A DNA stretch of 64,000 bases, taken from the NCBI GenBank assembly GCA_023423935.1, contig JAFAEQ010000044.1:1-64000 (forward strand). The letters are read 5' to 3'. Positions 16,608 through 26,055 of this stretch are shown one piece after another. The stretch comes from Pseudomonadota bacterium (lineage in GTDB: Bacteria; Pseudomonadota; Gammaproteobacteria; Steroidobacterales; Steroidobacteraceae). Position 1 is the stretch's first letter, and every line of letters begins with the position of its first letter. The position numbers and the translations under genes were made by a program. A model generated the notes under the pieces. The model was given only the letters and a program-made list of their open reading frames with translations, was not told where the DNA came from and did no database searches.

Positions 16608-19550
16608 TCAAAATGAGTTCACTGCGGCAGCCGAGATCGCCAAGTTGTAGACGATACTCGTCACGGCCTGCCAGAACGGCAGCGGACGCATCCTCTCGGT
16701 GTCGAGCGGCGCTACGATGGTGTCGCCTGGCTCGATTTGTACGCGCCCACCTGTGAACCAGGAATTACCGCCGCGGGTTACGACGCTGCCGTCAGCTCTG
16801 ACCACATATATCCGGTCGTCGTCCGCTTTATTGGTCAGCCCGCCACTCTTCTGAATGTAATCGTCACGGGTGAGTGATGCATCGTAGAGATGTGAGGTCG
16901 TGCTCTGAACTTCTCCTATCACTGTCACCTCCTGAGTTACGCGTGGGACGAACAACTTATCTCCATCCTTGAGAATGATGTCCTGCTCTGAGCCTGGCTC
17001 TGCCTTTGATGATTGATCGAGGTTAATCACCAGCCGTCCGACCGGTTTTGCGTTACGCAGATCCGCGAGCAACGATTGACCGATCGCGAGAGCCTGTCCT
17101 GCATCCTTACCTGTTTCCTGGGCCGCTTGCAGCGAGAACTGTGCGACGTCCGACTGCATTCGAGCGGCCAGTGTCTCGATCTGTTTGCGCTCTCGCTCGC
17201 GTAATTCCACTCGCGTGAATACGCTGCCTCTCACAAAGGCGAGATCAGTGAGCCCACCGGCCCGCTGCATGAGGGATCGCAGTGTCTCGCCTCGATATAT
17301 CGGGTAGCGCCCAGGAAAACGAACTTCACCTCGAACTTCGACCACTTCCTGAGCCGCCCACAACGGCACCTCTTTGATGACGAGGTAATCGAAGGGTTCG
17401 AGAGCAATGTTCTGTGATGGATCGCCAGCAATCGCCCGCTGCAGGTCGATCTCAATCAGCTGCGCCTTGCGTGCTTGGCCGTCCTCTACGACATAGCGAG
17501 TGATCTCTGCCTGCCCACCGTAGGCAGACTCGTCCAGGGTGCCACCAGCACGCAGAAGATCGGCCACGCGCATTCCCGGTTCATACGGATAAGTACCCGG
17601 TACCTTGACCTTGCCAGCCACGCTCACCTCACGCGTGGGTTCTTCGATGCTCGCCTGTGTGCGCAACTCTCTCAGGAGAGGCTCAACGATGCGATCGCGT
17701 CCGGATTCCATGTCGAACACATACACACGATCGCGCGGCGCGAGTTCGAAGTTTGCAGCGGTATTCGGAGCTTCAAACGCTTTCGCCAAGTCAGCGGAGA
17801 ACACGCTGATCCTCCGATTGGGAGGGAGCTCGCGGCGAATGAGAATGTAGTGTTGATCCGCGTTCGGTTGCAGTTCGTCGATGCTTGGGATCAGGTCGGT
17901 CAAGCGCATTCCGGGCCGGAACTGAAACTCACCGGGCCTGTATACGTAACCGCCCAGGGACACCGAATCTTCGAGGATCGGACGAATCTCAGGGATGCGC
18001 ACGACGTCGCCGTTGCGTAGTGCCAGGCTTCCGATCTTCTGCGTGAGATCCACATCCAGCGTGACCCGCTGACGTGATTCATTGACTCGCTCCAGGGTCG
18101 CGAGTTTCGGATCGGCACGAGCCGTGAGTCCGCCGCCCAGTTGAATCAGCTCGGCTGGCGTAGTCTCTCCTTTGAGTTCATAGATGGCGGGACGTCGCAC
18201 CTCACCCGCCAGACTGACTGTCGCACCGACCGGCGGAATGAAAATCACATCGCCAGGCAATAGCCGCGTATCGGCTCGTGTATCGCCCTTCAACAGCAGA
18301 TCGTAAAGATCCAAGCGCGTGACCGTCTGACCGTTTCGCTTGAGCTCGATATTGCGGAGCGATCCGATCTTCTTCACACCTCCACTGACGAACAGTGCGT
18401 TGGTGATGGTCGATAGTCCGCTCACCGTGTACGAGCCAGGTGTTTCTGCGTCGCCCAACACGAACACACGAATCGAACGAAGCGCGCCTATGCCGACACT
18501 GGCCTGCGTGCCGATCATTTGCTCGTTCACGCGCTGTTCGAGCATGTTGCGGACTTCCGTGAAGCGACGTCCACCGACGGCGATCGGTCCTAGCTCCGGG
18601 AAATTAATGCGCCCTTCGCGATCGACCACGAGCGAATAGCGCCCTTTAGTGTTCCCCGTGAGCTGAACTTCCAGCGTGTCGCCGGGCCCGACGACGTACT
18701 CGGCCGGCACCGGGACGTCAGTGGCGGGCGCGAATGTCGAAGTGATTCCCGCAAAGAGGTCATAGCCGAACGGTTTCAGAGCTTGAGTGCCGACTGGCTT
18801 CAGCGGCAGACGCATCACGTTGACGTGGAAGTCCTTGAGCAGTTCCTCCGCCTGGAGTCGCTCACGCGCCTCGTCGATGGTCAACCCGGCCAGAGGAATC
18901 GGACCGAGTTCCTGCACGGTCAGAATGCCCCACTTGTCGAGCTTGTACGGATTGCGTCGCAGAATGCGATCTCGGAACACATTCAGACGCTCGATCTCGT
19001 CGTCAGTACGGATGATCCGCTTGTCCTGCTGCTGGCCCTGACCCTGTTGGTTCTGCGCATTCTGCTGCTGCGCCTGAGGTTGTTGACCGGGAATCGCGGG
19101 CTGACGTACTCCTGCGGCACTGAGCTGAGCGCCAGTGCGCAGTTCCTTCTCGACACGCTCCTGTTCGAAGGAACGCTGGAAGTCGCGCAACTCCAGGGAC
19201 AGAAGGATCGTGTCCTCAGCCTTCAACCGCGGCTCGCGCGGAACGGTCGAATTGCCGAACTGCTGATCTTCAGTGTCAGCATCGTCGCGACTTACGCGCG
19301 GTCGCACTGTCTGCGGAAAGTCGAGCGGGCGATCGGCTCGCGGCCGCGAGCCTGCTGATCCGGATCGCGACCCGCCCATCGATTCCAGAATTGCCTGCTG
19401 CTGCTCAGGGGTCAGATTCCTGAACATATCGATCTGGTCGGCGGATGGAGTTTGCGCCCACGCGGGAGCAGGCACGAGCACGTCGACGAGCGCGAACAAC
19501 ACTGCGACCGCCAGCGCCAATACTGGACCGGTAAATCTCATTCTTGCCAT
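16608..19550 (-). CDS. Giant Wza-like polysaccharide export protein with six SLBB-type repeats
   Basis: A 980-residue secreted protein. A signal peptide covers about residues 1-32 (cleavage after PAWAQ). A Gln/Asn-rich linker lies at 156-176, then a Poly_export domain at about 283-360 (YVVGPGDTLEVQL). At least six SLBB-type units follow, beginning near 361, and recur as V.GEV..PG.Y...G.....L...GG. It ends in a hydrophobic tail (PFWQAVTSIVYN onward). Wza itself is about 380 residues with two SLBB domains, so this is more than twice the usual length. There is no lipobox at the signal peptide. It probably forms or gates the outer-membrane export channel. It lies directly upstream of gmd (about 36 bp from the chosen start). 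Confidence 0.85.
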   Translation of the reverse strand: MARMRFTGPVLALAVAVLFALVDVLVPAPAWAQTPSADQIDMFRNLTPEQQQAILESMGGSRSGSAGSRPRADRPLDFPQTVRPRVSRDDADTEDQQFGNSTVPREPRLKAEDTILLSLELRDFQRSFEQERVEKELRTGAQLSAAGVRQPAIPGQQPQAQQQNAQNQQGQGQQQDKRIIRTDDEIERLNVFRDRILRRNPYKLDKWGILTVQELGPIPLAGLTIDEARERLQAEELLKDFHVNVMRLPLKPVGTQALKPFGYDLFAGITSTFAPATDVPVPAEYVVGPGDTLEVQLTGNTKGRYSLVVDREGRINFPELGPIAVGGRRFTEVRNMLEQRVNEQMIGTQASVGIGALRSIRVFVLGDAETPGSYTVSGLSTITNALFVSGGVKKIGSLRNIELKRNGQTVTRLDLYDLLLKGDTRADTRLLPGDVIFIPPVGATVSLAGEVRRPAIYELKGETTPAELIQLGGGLTARADPKLATLERVNESRQRVTLDVDLTQKIGSLALRNGDVVRIPEIRPILEDSVSLGGYVYRPGEFQFRPGMRLTDLIPSIDELQPNADQHYILIRRELPPNRRISVFSADLAKAFEAPNTAANFELAPRDRVYVFDMESGRDRIVEPLLRELRTQASIEEPTREVSVAGKVKVPGTYPYEPGMRVADLLRAGGTLDESAYGGQAEITRYVVEDGQARKAQLIEIDLQRAIAGDPSQNIALEPFDYLVIKEVPLWAAQEVVEVRGEVRFPGRYPIYRGETLRSLMQRAGGLTDLAFVRGSVFTRVELRERERKQIETLAARMQSDVAQFSLQAAQETGKDAGQALAIGQSLLADLRNAKPVGRLVINLDQSSKAEPGSEQDIILKDGDKLFVPRVTQEVTVIGEVQSTTSHLYDASLTRDDYIQKSGGLTNKADDDRIYVVRADGSVVTRGGNSWFTGGRVQIEPGDTIVAPLDTERMRPLPFWQAVTSIVYNLAISAAAVNSF

Positions 19551-19690
19551 CTAAAAGGGTCGCTTTTCTGAGAATGTCCCTGCGACAAGGGCCGGGAGTT
19601 TACACAGGGAACCACCCCGTTTGGGTGAAATGTAGGGCGGGCCACCGGTACATGTCGCCGAACACGAACTTCACTTCGGCAGTACACGAC

Positions 19691-20809
19691 TCAGTCTCTG
19701 GACGAGCGTCGGCTGGAATAGTTGGAGTCGAGCCAATCGCGATAGCTTCCATCCATCACTGCCATCCACCAACTTCGATTCTCCGCATACCAACGAAACA
19801 CCTGACGCAAACCTGTATCAAGGCTTACAGCAGGGCTGTAGTTCACCTCGCGCGCTGCCTTCGACAAGTCGATCGCATAGCGGCGATCATGCCCTGGTCG
19901 ATCCTTGACGAATGTAATGAGGCTCCGGCAGTGCGCTTCGCGCGCCGCCGGGCATTCGGGGTACGAACCTCGCAACGTTTCGTCTGTCGCGAACTCCGCA
20001 TCAGCGATCTCGCAAAGCTGCTTCACGAGGTCGATATTCTCGCGCTCCCCTTGCCCGCCCAGGTTGTACACCTCTCCGACCCGACCTCGGGTCAGGATGC
20101 ATTCGATGCCTCGGCAATGATCTGCCACGTGCAGCCAGTCGCGCACATTCCGGCCGTCACCGTAAATAGGCAACGCCTTGCCGGTGAGGATATTCACGAT
20201 CGTGAGCGGAATCAGTTTTTCGGGGAAGTGATAGGGCCCGTAATTGTTCGAACAATTGCTGGTCGTGACATTGAGTCCGTACGTATGGTGATACGCGCGC
20301 ACGAGATGATCCGACGCGGCTTTGCTCGCAGAGTACGGGCTGTTGGGCGCATAGGGAGTGGTTTCGGTGAACGGTGGGTCTGAAGGCCCGAGCGAGCCGT
20401 ACACCTCATCCGTGCTGACGTGATGGAAGCGATGGTTATCCCTCAAAGGGCCGTTCAGCCAGACCGATTTCGCTGCTTTCAGCAGCGAATGCGTACCCAT
20501 GACGTTCGTATCGAGAAAAGCGTCAGGGCCCAGGATCGAACGATCCACGTGCGACTCCGCTGCGAAGTGCACGATCGTGTCCAACTGCTCTGCTTCGAGC
20601 AGGCTCTTGACGAGGTTTTCATCGAGGATGTTGCCATGAACGAACCTCAGCCCTGGATGCGATTCGAGCGAGCCCAGATTTGCTCTGTTGCCAGCGTACG
20701 TGAGCGCGTCAAGCACCACGACGCGATCATGCGGATGTTGGCCCAGCCAGTAATGGACGAAGTTCGCGCCGATGAAACCGGCGCCGCCTGTCACGAGCAG
20801 CCTACGCAT
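19691..20809 (-). CDS. rfbB: dTDP-glucose 4,6-dehydratase
   Basis: A 372-residue NAD-dependent SDR, slightly longer than the usual 355. It performs the second step of dTDP-L-rhamnose synthesis. TGGAGFIGANFVHYW, HFAAESHVDRS, STDEVYGSL, the catalytic SPYSASKAASDH (YxxxK), SNNYGPYHFPEKLIP and GDGRNVRDWLHV are diagnostic. It is the last gene of an rfbA-C-D-B run in which each gene overlaps the next by 4-8 bp, and it is followed by a 140 bp gap before the Wza-like gene. Confidence 0.96.
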   Translation of the reverse strand: MRRLLVTGGAGFIGANFVHYWLGQHPHDRVVVLDALTYAGNRANLGSLESHPGLRFVHGNILDENLVKSLLEAEQLDTIVHFAAESHVDRSILGPDAFLDTNVMGTHSLLKAAKSVWLNGPLRDNHRFHHVSTDEVYGSLGPSDPPFTETTPYAPNSPYSASKAASDHLVRAYHHTYGLNVTTSNCSNNYGPYHFPEKLIPLTIVNILTGKALPIYGDGRNVRDWLHVADHCRGIECILTRGRVGEVYNLGGQGERENIDLVKQLCEIADAEFATDETLRGSYPECPAAREAHCRSLITFVKDRPGHDRRYAIDLSKAAREVNYSPAVSLDTGLRQVFRWYAENRSWWMAVMDGSYRDWLDSNYSSRRSSRD

Positions 20810-21668
20810 GAGCCACTGACCTCAAGACTTCCCTCAACTCCACTCTCCAATGGGCCGGCTGCATGCCGGTAGCATGACTGGTAGAGCGCGTATCCAGAAC
20901 ACTGAATCTCGGCCGCCGTGCCGGCGTCGGATACTCTTCGCTCGCGATCGGAAGGACTTTGGTTCCACCTGGGAGCATTCCCAAAACCTCCGCCTCTTCT
21001 GCGATGGCAACTGCCAGGTCATACCAGCTCGCAACACCCGCATCGGCCCAATGAAAGGTGCCAACCAGATCGGGACGACCTGCGAAATTCCAGACAGCGC
21101 GTGCCAGCGAGAGCGCCGACGTCGGACGGCCAATCTGGTCCGCCACGACGCGAACGCTGCCGCGCTCTCGCATGAGCCGCAGCATCGTCAGCACGAAGTT
21201 CGCGCCCCACGGCGCATACACCCACGAAGTCCTGACGATCGCATGCGCGGCAAGCGAGGCAGCGATCGCCCGTTCGCCCTCCGCTTTGGTTTCGCCATAG
21301 ACGTTCAACGGAGCCAGGGGAGCCGCCGTCTCGTACGACTTACTCGACTTTCCGTCGAACACGAAATCAGTGGACACATGAATCAGCCGAGCACCGAAGG
21401 CATTCGCCGACTGGGCTAGATGTCGAGGACCATCGGTGTTCACGGCCACGGCCCGCGTTCGATCCGATTCCGCCTGGTCGACTGCCGTGTAGGCAGCCGC
21501 ATTGACGATCAACTCCACCTGTTCGGTTTCGAGGAGTTGCCTGACTGCCTCCGCATCACTGATGTCGAGGTCACCGTGCGACCGTAGTAACAGTCGGGCA
21601 TCGCGCGGTGCAGTTCGCGCGAGCGCCTGACCGAGCTGCCCGTTCGCGCCCGTGATGAGGACTTTCAC
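20802..21668 (-). CDS. rfbD: dTDP-4-dehydrorhamnose reductase
   Basis: A 288-residue NADPH-dependent SDR that reduces dTDP-4-keto-L-rhamnose to dTDP-L-rhamnose. Diagnostic segments are ITGANGQLGQALA, NAAAYTAVDQAE, STDFVFDGK, PLNVYGETKAEGE (YxxxK) and VRTSWVYAPWGANF. Gene order and the 4 bp and 8 bp overlaps place it in the middle of the rhamnose operon. Confidence 0.95.
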   Translation of the reverse strand: MKVLITGANGQLGQALARTAPRDARLLLRSHGDLDISDAEAVRQLLETEQVELIVNAAAYTAVDQAESDRTRAVAVNTDGPRHLAQSANAFGARLIHVSTDFVFDGKSSKSYETAAPLAPLNVYGETKAEGERAIAASLAAHAIVRTSWVYAPWGANFVLTMLRLMRERGSVRVVADQIGRPTSALSLARAVWNFAGRPDLVGTFHWADAGVASWYDLAVAIAEEAEVLGMLPGGTKVLPIASEEYPTPARRPRFSVLDTRSTSHATGMQPAHWRVELREVLRSVAHA

Positions 21669-22216
21669 GCGTAAGTCTCCGCAGCGTCGAATGCGACCCC
21701 GCCTGCGTCCTTGGCGGACAATAAAGGCTGCACTTCACTGGGTATAGGCCATTCGATCCCGACGGTGGGATCACTCCATAGCAACGTTCGTTCGTACTGT
21801 GGGGCGTAGTAGTCCGTGCACTTGTAAATGAAATCTGCTGTCTCGCTCAGCACCAAGAACCCATGTGCAAAACCCGGAGGTACCCAGAGCATGTGACCGT
21901 TGATGTCGGACAGCGTGGATCCAATCCAATGGCCGAACGTCTTGCTGGAGCGACGCATATCGACGGCAACGTCGAACACTTCGCCGCGAGTCACACGCAC
22001 GAGCTTTCCCTGCGGCTGCTGCACCTGATAGTGGAGCCCGCGCAGGATCCATTGACTGGACCGGCTGTGATTGTCCTGAACGAAGCGCAAGTCGAGACCG
22101 GCGGCGCCGAATGCGTCCGCACGCCACGTTTCGAGAAAAAAACCTCGCGCATCGCCATGCACTTTAGGCCGGATCAGGACGACATCCGGAATGGCCAGTC
22201 GGTCGAACTGCATCAC
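21665..22216 (-). CDS. rfbC: dTDP-4-dehydrorhamnose 3,5-epimerase
   Basis: A 183-residue cupin-fold epimerase, the usual length for RmlC. Hallmarks: RPKVHGDARGFFLETW, FVQDNHSRS, LRGLHYQVQQPQGKLVRV with the catalytic His of LHYQ, and VPPGFAHGFLVLSE. It inverts C3 and C5 of dTDP-4-keto-6-deoxyglucose. Its start overlaps the rfbA stop as ATGA, and its own stop overlaps rfbD in the same way. Confidence 0.96.
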   Translation of the reverse strand: MMQFDRLAIPDVVLIRPKVHGDARGFFLETWRADAFGAAGLDLRFVQDNHSRSSQWILRGLHYQVQQPQGKLVRVTRGEVFDVAVDMRRSSKTFGHWIGSTLSDINGHMLWVPPGFAHGFLVLSETADFIYKCTDYYAPQYERTLLWSDPTVGIEWPIPSEVQPLLSAKDAGGVAFDAAETYA

Positions 22217-23091
22217 TGTCGCTCGTTGAGAACACTGAGCAGGTACTGCCCGTAGCCTGTCTTCGCGAGCGGACGGGCCAGTTCCTCGAGATCAGCGGCT
22301 GAGATCCAGCCGGCTCGATAGGCGATCTCCTCCGGGCAGTTCACTTTGAGGCCCTGCCGATTCTCGATGGCTTCAATGAACATGGATGCCTGTAGCAACG
22401 ATTCGTGTGTCCCCGTGTCGAGCCAAGCTGTGCCCCGGCCGAGCATCTCGACGCGAAGCTGTTCACGCTGCAGGTAGACGCGATTCACATCTGTGATCTC
22501 AAGTTCGCCTCTCGCAGATGGCCGCAGGTCCTTCGCAATGTCGACGACGGCGTTGTCGTAGAAATAAAGGCCCGTTACTGCGAAATGGGAGCGTGGCGAC
22601 TTGGGTTTCTCTTCGATGCTGAGCGCACGACCGGCGGAATCAAATTCGACCACGCCGTATCGTTCCGGATCCTTCACGTGGTACGCAAACACCGTTGCAC
22701 CGGACGCGCGAGCCCTCGAGGCCTGAAGCAGTTCCGACAAGCCGTGGCCGTAGAAGAGATTGTCACCGAGGATCAAGGCCGCCGGATCCTTCCCTATGAA
22801 GTCACGACCGATCGTGAATGCCTGAGCAAGCCCTTCCGGTCGCGGCTGTTCGGCGTAGGCGATATGGATTCCCCACTGCGAACCGTCGCGCAGCAGCCGC
22901 CGGAAGCCCGGCAGATCGTCCGGCGTTGAAATCACCAGGATGTCCTGGATCCCGGCCAGCATCAGTGTTGCCAGCGGGTAATACACCATGGGTTTGTCGT
23001 AGACCGGCAGCAGCTGCTTACTGATCCCCAGCGTCACCGGATGCAAACGGGTGCCCGACCCTCCCGCCAGAATGATTCCCTTGTATCCCAC
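22213..23091 (-). CDS. rfbA: Glucose-1-phosphate thymidylyltransferase
   Basis: A 292-residue nucleotidyltransferase that makes dTDP-glucose from dTTP and glucose-1-phosphate, the first step to dTDP-L-rhamnose. GIILAGGSGTRLHPVT, SKQLLPVYDKPMVYYPL, LGDNLFYGHG, VVEFD, SIEEKPKSPRS and WLDTGTHESLL are diagnostic. It leads the rfbA-C-D-B operon. 110 bp separate it from pgi upstream. Glucose-1-P is linked to the product of the neighbouring pgi reaction through glucose-6-P. Confidence 0.96.
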   Translation of the reverse strand: MGYKGIILAGGSGTRLHPVTLGISKQLLPVYDKPMVYYPLATLMLAGIQDILVISTPDDLPGFRRLLRDGSQWGIHIAYAEQPRPEGLAQAFTIGRDFIGKDPAALILGDNLFYGHGLSELLQASRARASGATVFAYHVKDPERYGVVEFDSAGRALSIEEKPKSPRSHFAVTGLYFYDNAVVDIAKDLRPSARGELEITDVNRVYLQREQLRVEMLGRGTAWLDTGTHESLLQASMFIEAIENRQGLKVNCPEEIAYRAGWISAADLEELARPLAKTGYGQYLLSVLNERQ

Positions 23092-23201
23092 TTCGGCTCC
23101 AGACGAATTCGACTCCGCTCATGCAGGCAAGCACGGCGGCGCGGAGTCTACCTGATCAGAGCCGCGATATTTGTTCGCCGAATGTGAAGACGCACCGACT
23201 C

Positions 23202-24839
23202 TCAGCCCCGCCACTTCTGAACGTAGCCCAGCAGGCCGGCCACGCCGGTGGCGCCTGGATTCTCTGCCGGCCTCTCCACCGCCGGCGCCAACGTGTCCGC
23301 GAGCTTCTTCCCCAACTCCACGCCCCATTGGTCGAAGGAATTGATGCCCCAGATGACGCCCTGGGTGAAGACGTTGTGTTCGTAGAGGGCGACCAGGCGG
23401 CCGAGGGTTTTGGGGCCCAGGCGTGGGAACAGGATCAGGGAGCACGGGCGGTTGCCGGGGTGGAGCTTGTGCGGGATAAGGCGTGCGATCTCCGGCTCGG
23501 GCAGACTCTTTGCTTTGAGCTCGGCGGTGATCTGGTCGGCAGTCTGGCCGAAGGCAAAGGCCTGGATCTGGGCGAAGCAGTTTGCGAGGGCGAGGTTCTG
23601 CTGCTCCTGGTACTGGCTCGAGGCGTTGACGGGCGCGAGGAAATCCATCGCGACTCGTGCAGTGCCTTGGTGTAGCAGCTCGAAGAATGAGTGCTGGGCA
23701 TTCGAGCCGGGCTCGCCCCAGATGATCGGGCCCGTGTCGTAGTCGACGGACTGACCGTCGATGGTCACGGACTTGCCGTTCGACTCCATCTGCAGCTGTT
23801 GCAAGTACGCCGGGAGGCGATGCAGGCGCTGGTCGTACGGAAGCACGGCGAGCGAATCCATGTTCAGGAAGTTGCGGTTCCATACGGCGAGCATGCCCAT
23901 CAGCACTGGCAGGTTCTTGTCGAAGGGTGCCGTTCGGAAGTGCTCGTCCATCTCGAAGCCGCCCTCGAGCATGAGTTCGAACTGATCCATGCCCAATGCC
24001 AACGCAATGGACAGGCCGACCGCGGACCACATCGAATAGCGGCCGCCGACCCAATCCCACATGGTTAAGCGGTTCTGCGGCGGAATCAGAAACGCATCCA
24101 TGGCCTTCGCGTTGGTCGACACTGCCGCGAAGTGGCGCGCCGGTGCGCCCTCGCCCAATCGATCGACGATCCACTGGCGCGCGAGTTTCGCGTTCGTCAG
24201 CGTCTCGAGCGTGGTGAAGGTTTTCGAGCACACGACGAACAGCGTACGCGCCGGATCGCATTTCTCCAGCGTGTCCGCGAGCTGCACGCCATCGATGTTC
24301 GACACGCAATGCAGACGCAGATTGTGATTGCGATACTTGGCCAGCGCTTCGGTCGCCATCACGATGCCGAGATCGGAACCACCGATGCCGATGTTGACGA
24401 TGTCGGCGAAGGATTTTCCGTTGGCGCCGACGATGCGTCCGCTGTGAACGCCTTCGACGAAGTTGCGCATCTTTTCCAGACTCGCGCGCACTTCCTGCAT
24501 CACATCCTTGCCATCGACCATCACGGCCCGATCGGACCGATTGCGCAGCGCCGTATGCAGCACCGCACGATTCTCGGTGCTGTTGATCTTTTCGCCCGCG
24601 AACATCGCATCGATGCGCGCGCGCAGACCACGCGCCTCGGCGAGATCGAGCAGCAGCTTCAGCGTCTGCTCGGTCACGTGCTGACGCGAGAAATCGAACA
24701 GCAGATTGAGATCAGTCCGCGAGAACTTCTCGAATCGCTGCGGATCCGCAGCGAAAAGATCCCGCAAATGCGTGTTGCTGGTCTCTCTAGCGTGCGACTG
24801 AAGCGCCTGCCACTGCGGCAACTGGGTCAAGGACTGCAT
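23202..24839 (-). CDS. pgi: Glucose-6-phosphate isomerase
   Basis: A 545-residue sugar isomerase (E. coli Pgi 549) that interconverts glucose-6-P and fructose-6-P. Conserved segments: NIGIGGSDLG, CSKTFTTLETLTNA (phosphate loop), VGGRYSMWSAVGLSIAL, MESNGKSV, WGEPGSNAQHSFFELLHQG and the C-terminal GINSFDQWGVELGK. An upstream ATG at 24866 exists, but the ATG at 24839 has GGAAA at proper spacing and the normal length. Its position between sugar-nucleotide genes suggests a link to precursor supply (fructose-6-P toward GDP-mannose/UDP-GlcNAc, glucose-6-P toward dTDP-rhamnose). It may also be the housekeeping copy. Confidence 0.95.
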   Translation of the reverse strand: MQSLTQLPQWQALQSHARETSNTHLRDLFAADPQRFEKFSRTDLNLLFDFSRQHVTEQTLKLLLDLAEARGLRARIDAMFAGEKINSTENRAVLHTALRNRSDRAVMVDGKDVMQEVRASLEKMRNFVEGVHSGRIVGANGKSFADIVNIGIGGSDLGIVMATEALAKYRNHNLRLHCVSNIDGVQLADTLEKCDPARTLFVVCSKTFTTLETLTNAKLARQWIVDRLGEGAPARHFAAVSTNAKAMDAFLIPPQNRLTMWDWVGGRYSMWSAVGLSIALALGMDQFELMLEGGFEMDEHFRTAPFDKNLPVLMGMLAVWNRNFLNMDSLAVLPYDQRLHRLPAYLQQLQMESNGKSVTIDGQSVDYDTGPIIWGEPGSNAQHSFFELLHQGTARVAMDFLAPVNASSQYQEQQNLALANCFAQIQAFAFGQTADQITAELKAKSLPEPEIARLIPHKLHPGNRPCSLILFPRLGPKTLGRLVALYEHNVFTQGVIWGINSFDQWGVELGKKLADTLAPAVERPAENPGATGVAGLLGYVQKWRG

Positions 24840-24917
24840 GAGATTTCCAGGGTCGATGGGGTGCATCGACCTTAGCGAACTTGCCGCAGCAGGGCAACGG
24901 ATCAGAACTTGCGAGCG

Positions 24918-25928
24918 TCAACGCTTGCCGTAGTAATCCACGTACCACTCGATGAACCGTCGCACGCCCTCCTCCACCGGTGTTGCAGGCTTGTAGCCGA
25001 CATCGCGGACCAGATCGTCCACGTCCGCGAACGTATCAGGCACGTCGCCCGGCTGCATCGGCAGCAGATTCTTCTCCGCCTTCTTACCCAGCGAATCCTC
25101 GATGCATTCGATATAGCGCAACAGTTCGACCGGTTGATTGTTTCCGATGTTGTAGAGTCGATAAGGCGCCTTGCTCGAGCCCGGATCCGGATGATTGCTG
25201 TCCCATTGCGGATTGCCCGTGGCGATGCGGTCGGTGGCGCGCACGACGCCCTGGACGATGTCGTCGATGTACGTGAAGTCGCGACGATGATTGCCGTAGT
25301 TGAACACGTCGATGGGCTTGCCTTCGAGAATGTTCCGGGTGAACAGGAACAGCGCCATGTCCGGACGCCCCCATGGGCCATACACGGTGAAGAATCGCAG
25401 GCCGGTGACGGGCAGCTGATAAAGATGTGCATAGGTGTGCGCCATCAACTCGTTCGCCTTTTTCGTCGCGGCATAGAACGAGAGCGGATGATCGACGTTC
25501 TGATGAACCGAAAACGGCATCGCCGTGTTTGCGCCGTACACAGAGCTCGTCGAGGCATAGACGAGATGCTCGACCTGGTTGTGTCGGCAACCTTCGAGAA
25601 CGTTCCCGAAGCCCACGACGTTGCTGTCGATGTACGCCTGCGGGTTCTTGATCGAATAGCGAACGCCCGCCTGCGCGCCGAGATGAACTACGCGCTGAAA
25701 CCGTTCTTGCGCGAAAAGCGCAGCCATCTGAGCCCGATCTGCCAGATCCATCTTCACGAACCGGAAGCCCGGCAGCTTTGCCAGCACGTCGACCCGTGCC
25801 TGCTTGAGAGAGACGTCGTAGTAATCGTTGAGATTGTCGAGCCCGACGACTTCGTCGCCACGTTCGAGCAGCATTCGTGCCGTATGAAAGCCAATGAACC
25901 CGGCAGCACCAGTAACGAGGATCTTCAT
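24918..25928 (-). CDS. UDP-glucuronate 4-epimerase (CapI/LspL type)
   Basis: A 336-residue extended SDR. ILVTGAAGFIGFHTA is the NAD site. DNLNDYYDVSLK, HLGAQAGVRYS, SSVYG, the catalytic SFYAATKKANE (YxxxK) and FTVYGPWGRPDMAL match UDP-glucuronate epimerases, which make UDP-galacturonate. The longer frame to 26039 is non-conserved, and the ATG at 25928 aligns with the family. It is the first gene of the minus-strand sugar locus, facing the four-helix-bundle gene across a 127 bp gap that must hold its promoter. I found no ops/JUMPstart element there. No UDP-glucose dehydrogenase is visible in the window. Confidence 0.88.
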   Translation of the reverse strand: MKILVTGAAGFIGFHTARMLLERGDEVVGLDNLNDYYDVSLKQARVDVLAKLPGFRFVKMDLADRAQMAALFAQERFQRVVHLGAQAGVRYSIKNPQAYIDSNVVGFGNVLEGCRHNQVEHLVYASTSSVYGANTAMPFSVHQNVDHPLSFYAATKKANELMAHTYAHLYQLPVTGLRFFTVYGPWGRPDMALFLFTRNILEGKPIDVFNYGNHRRDFTYIDDIVQGVVRATDRIATGNPQWDSNHPDPGSSKAPYRLYNIGNNQPVELLRYIECIEDSLGKKAEKNLLPMQPGDVPDTFADVDDLVRDVGYKPATPVEEGVRRFIEWYVDYYGKR

Positions 25929-26055
25929 GAGCGTTCTTTGTCGGAATTCCAATAGTTGGACGAAGTGAGCAAATGTAGGCGAACGGCCAGATTGTCGCCC
26001 GAACAACGTGCGATTGCTTACATAGGATCCCAGTCGCACCTCCCGAGGATCCCGT

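Noticed and set aside
23119..24309. A 396-codon open frame opposite and alongside pgi
   Set aside because: It overlaps pgi in a shifted frame on the same strand, is Arg/Pro/Gly-rich without any motif, and is a composition artefact of GC-rich coding DNA.
25929..26055. ops/JUMPstart element (GGCGGTAG) upstream of the polysaccharide locus
   Set aside because: The string is absent on the minus strand in this interval. A CTACCGCC occurs only near 35366, by the ppiD end, in an irrelevant place.
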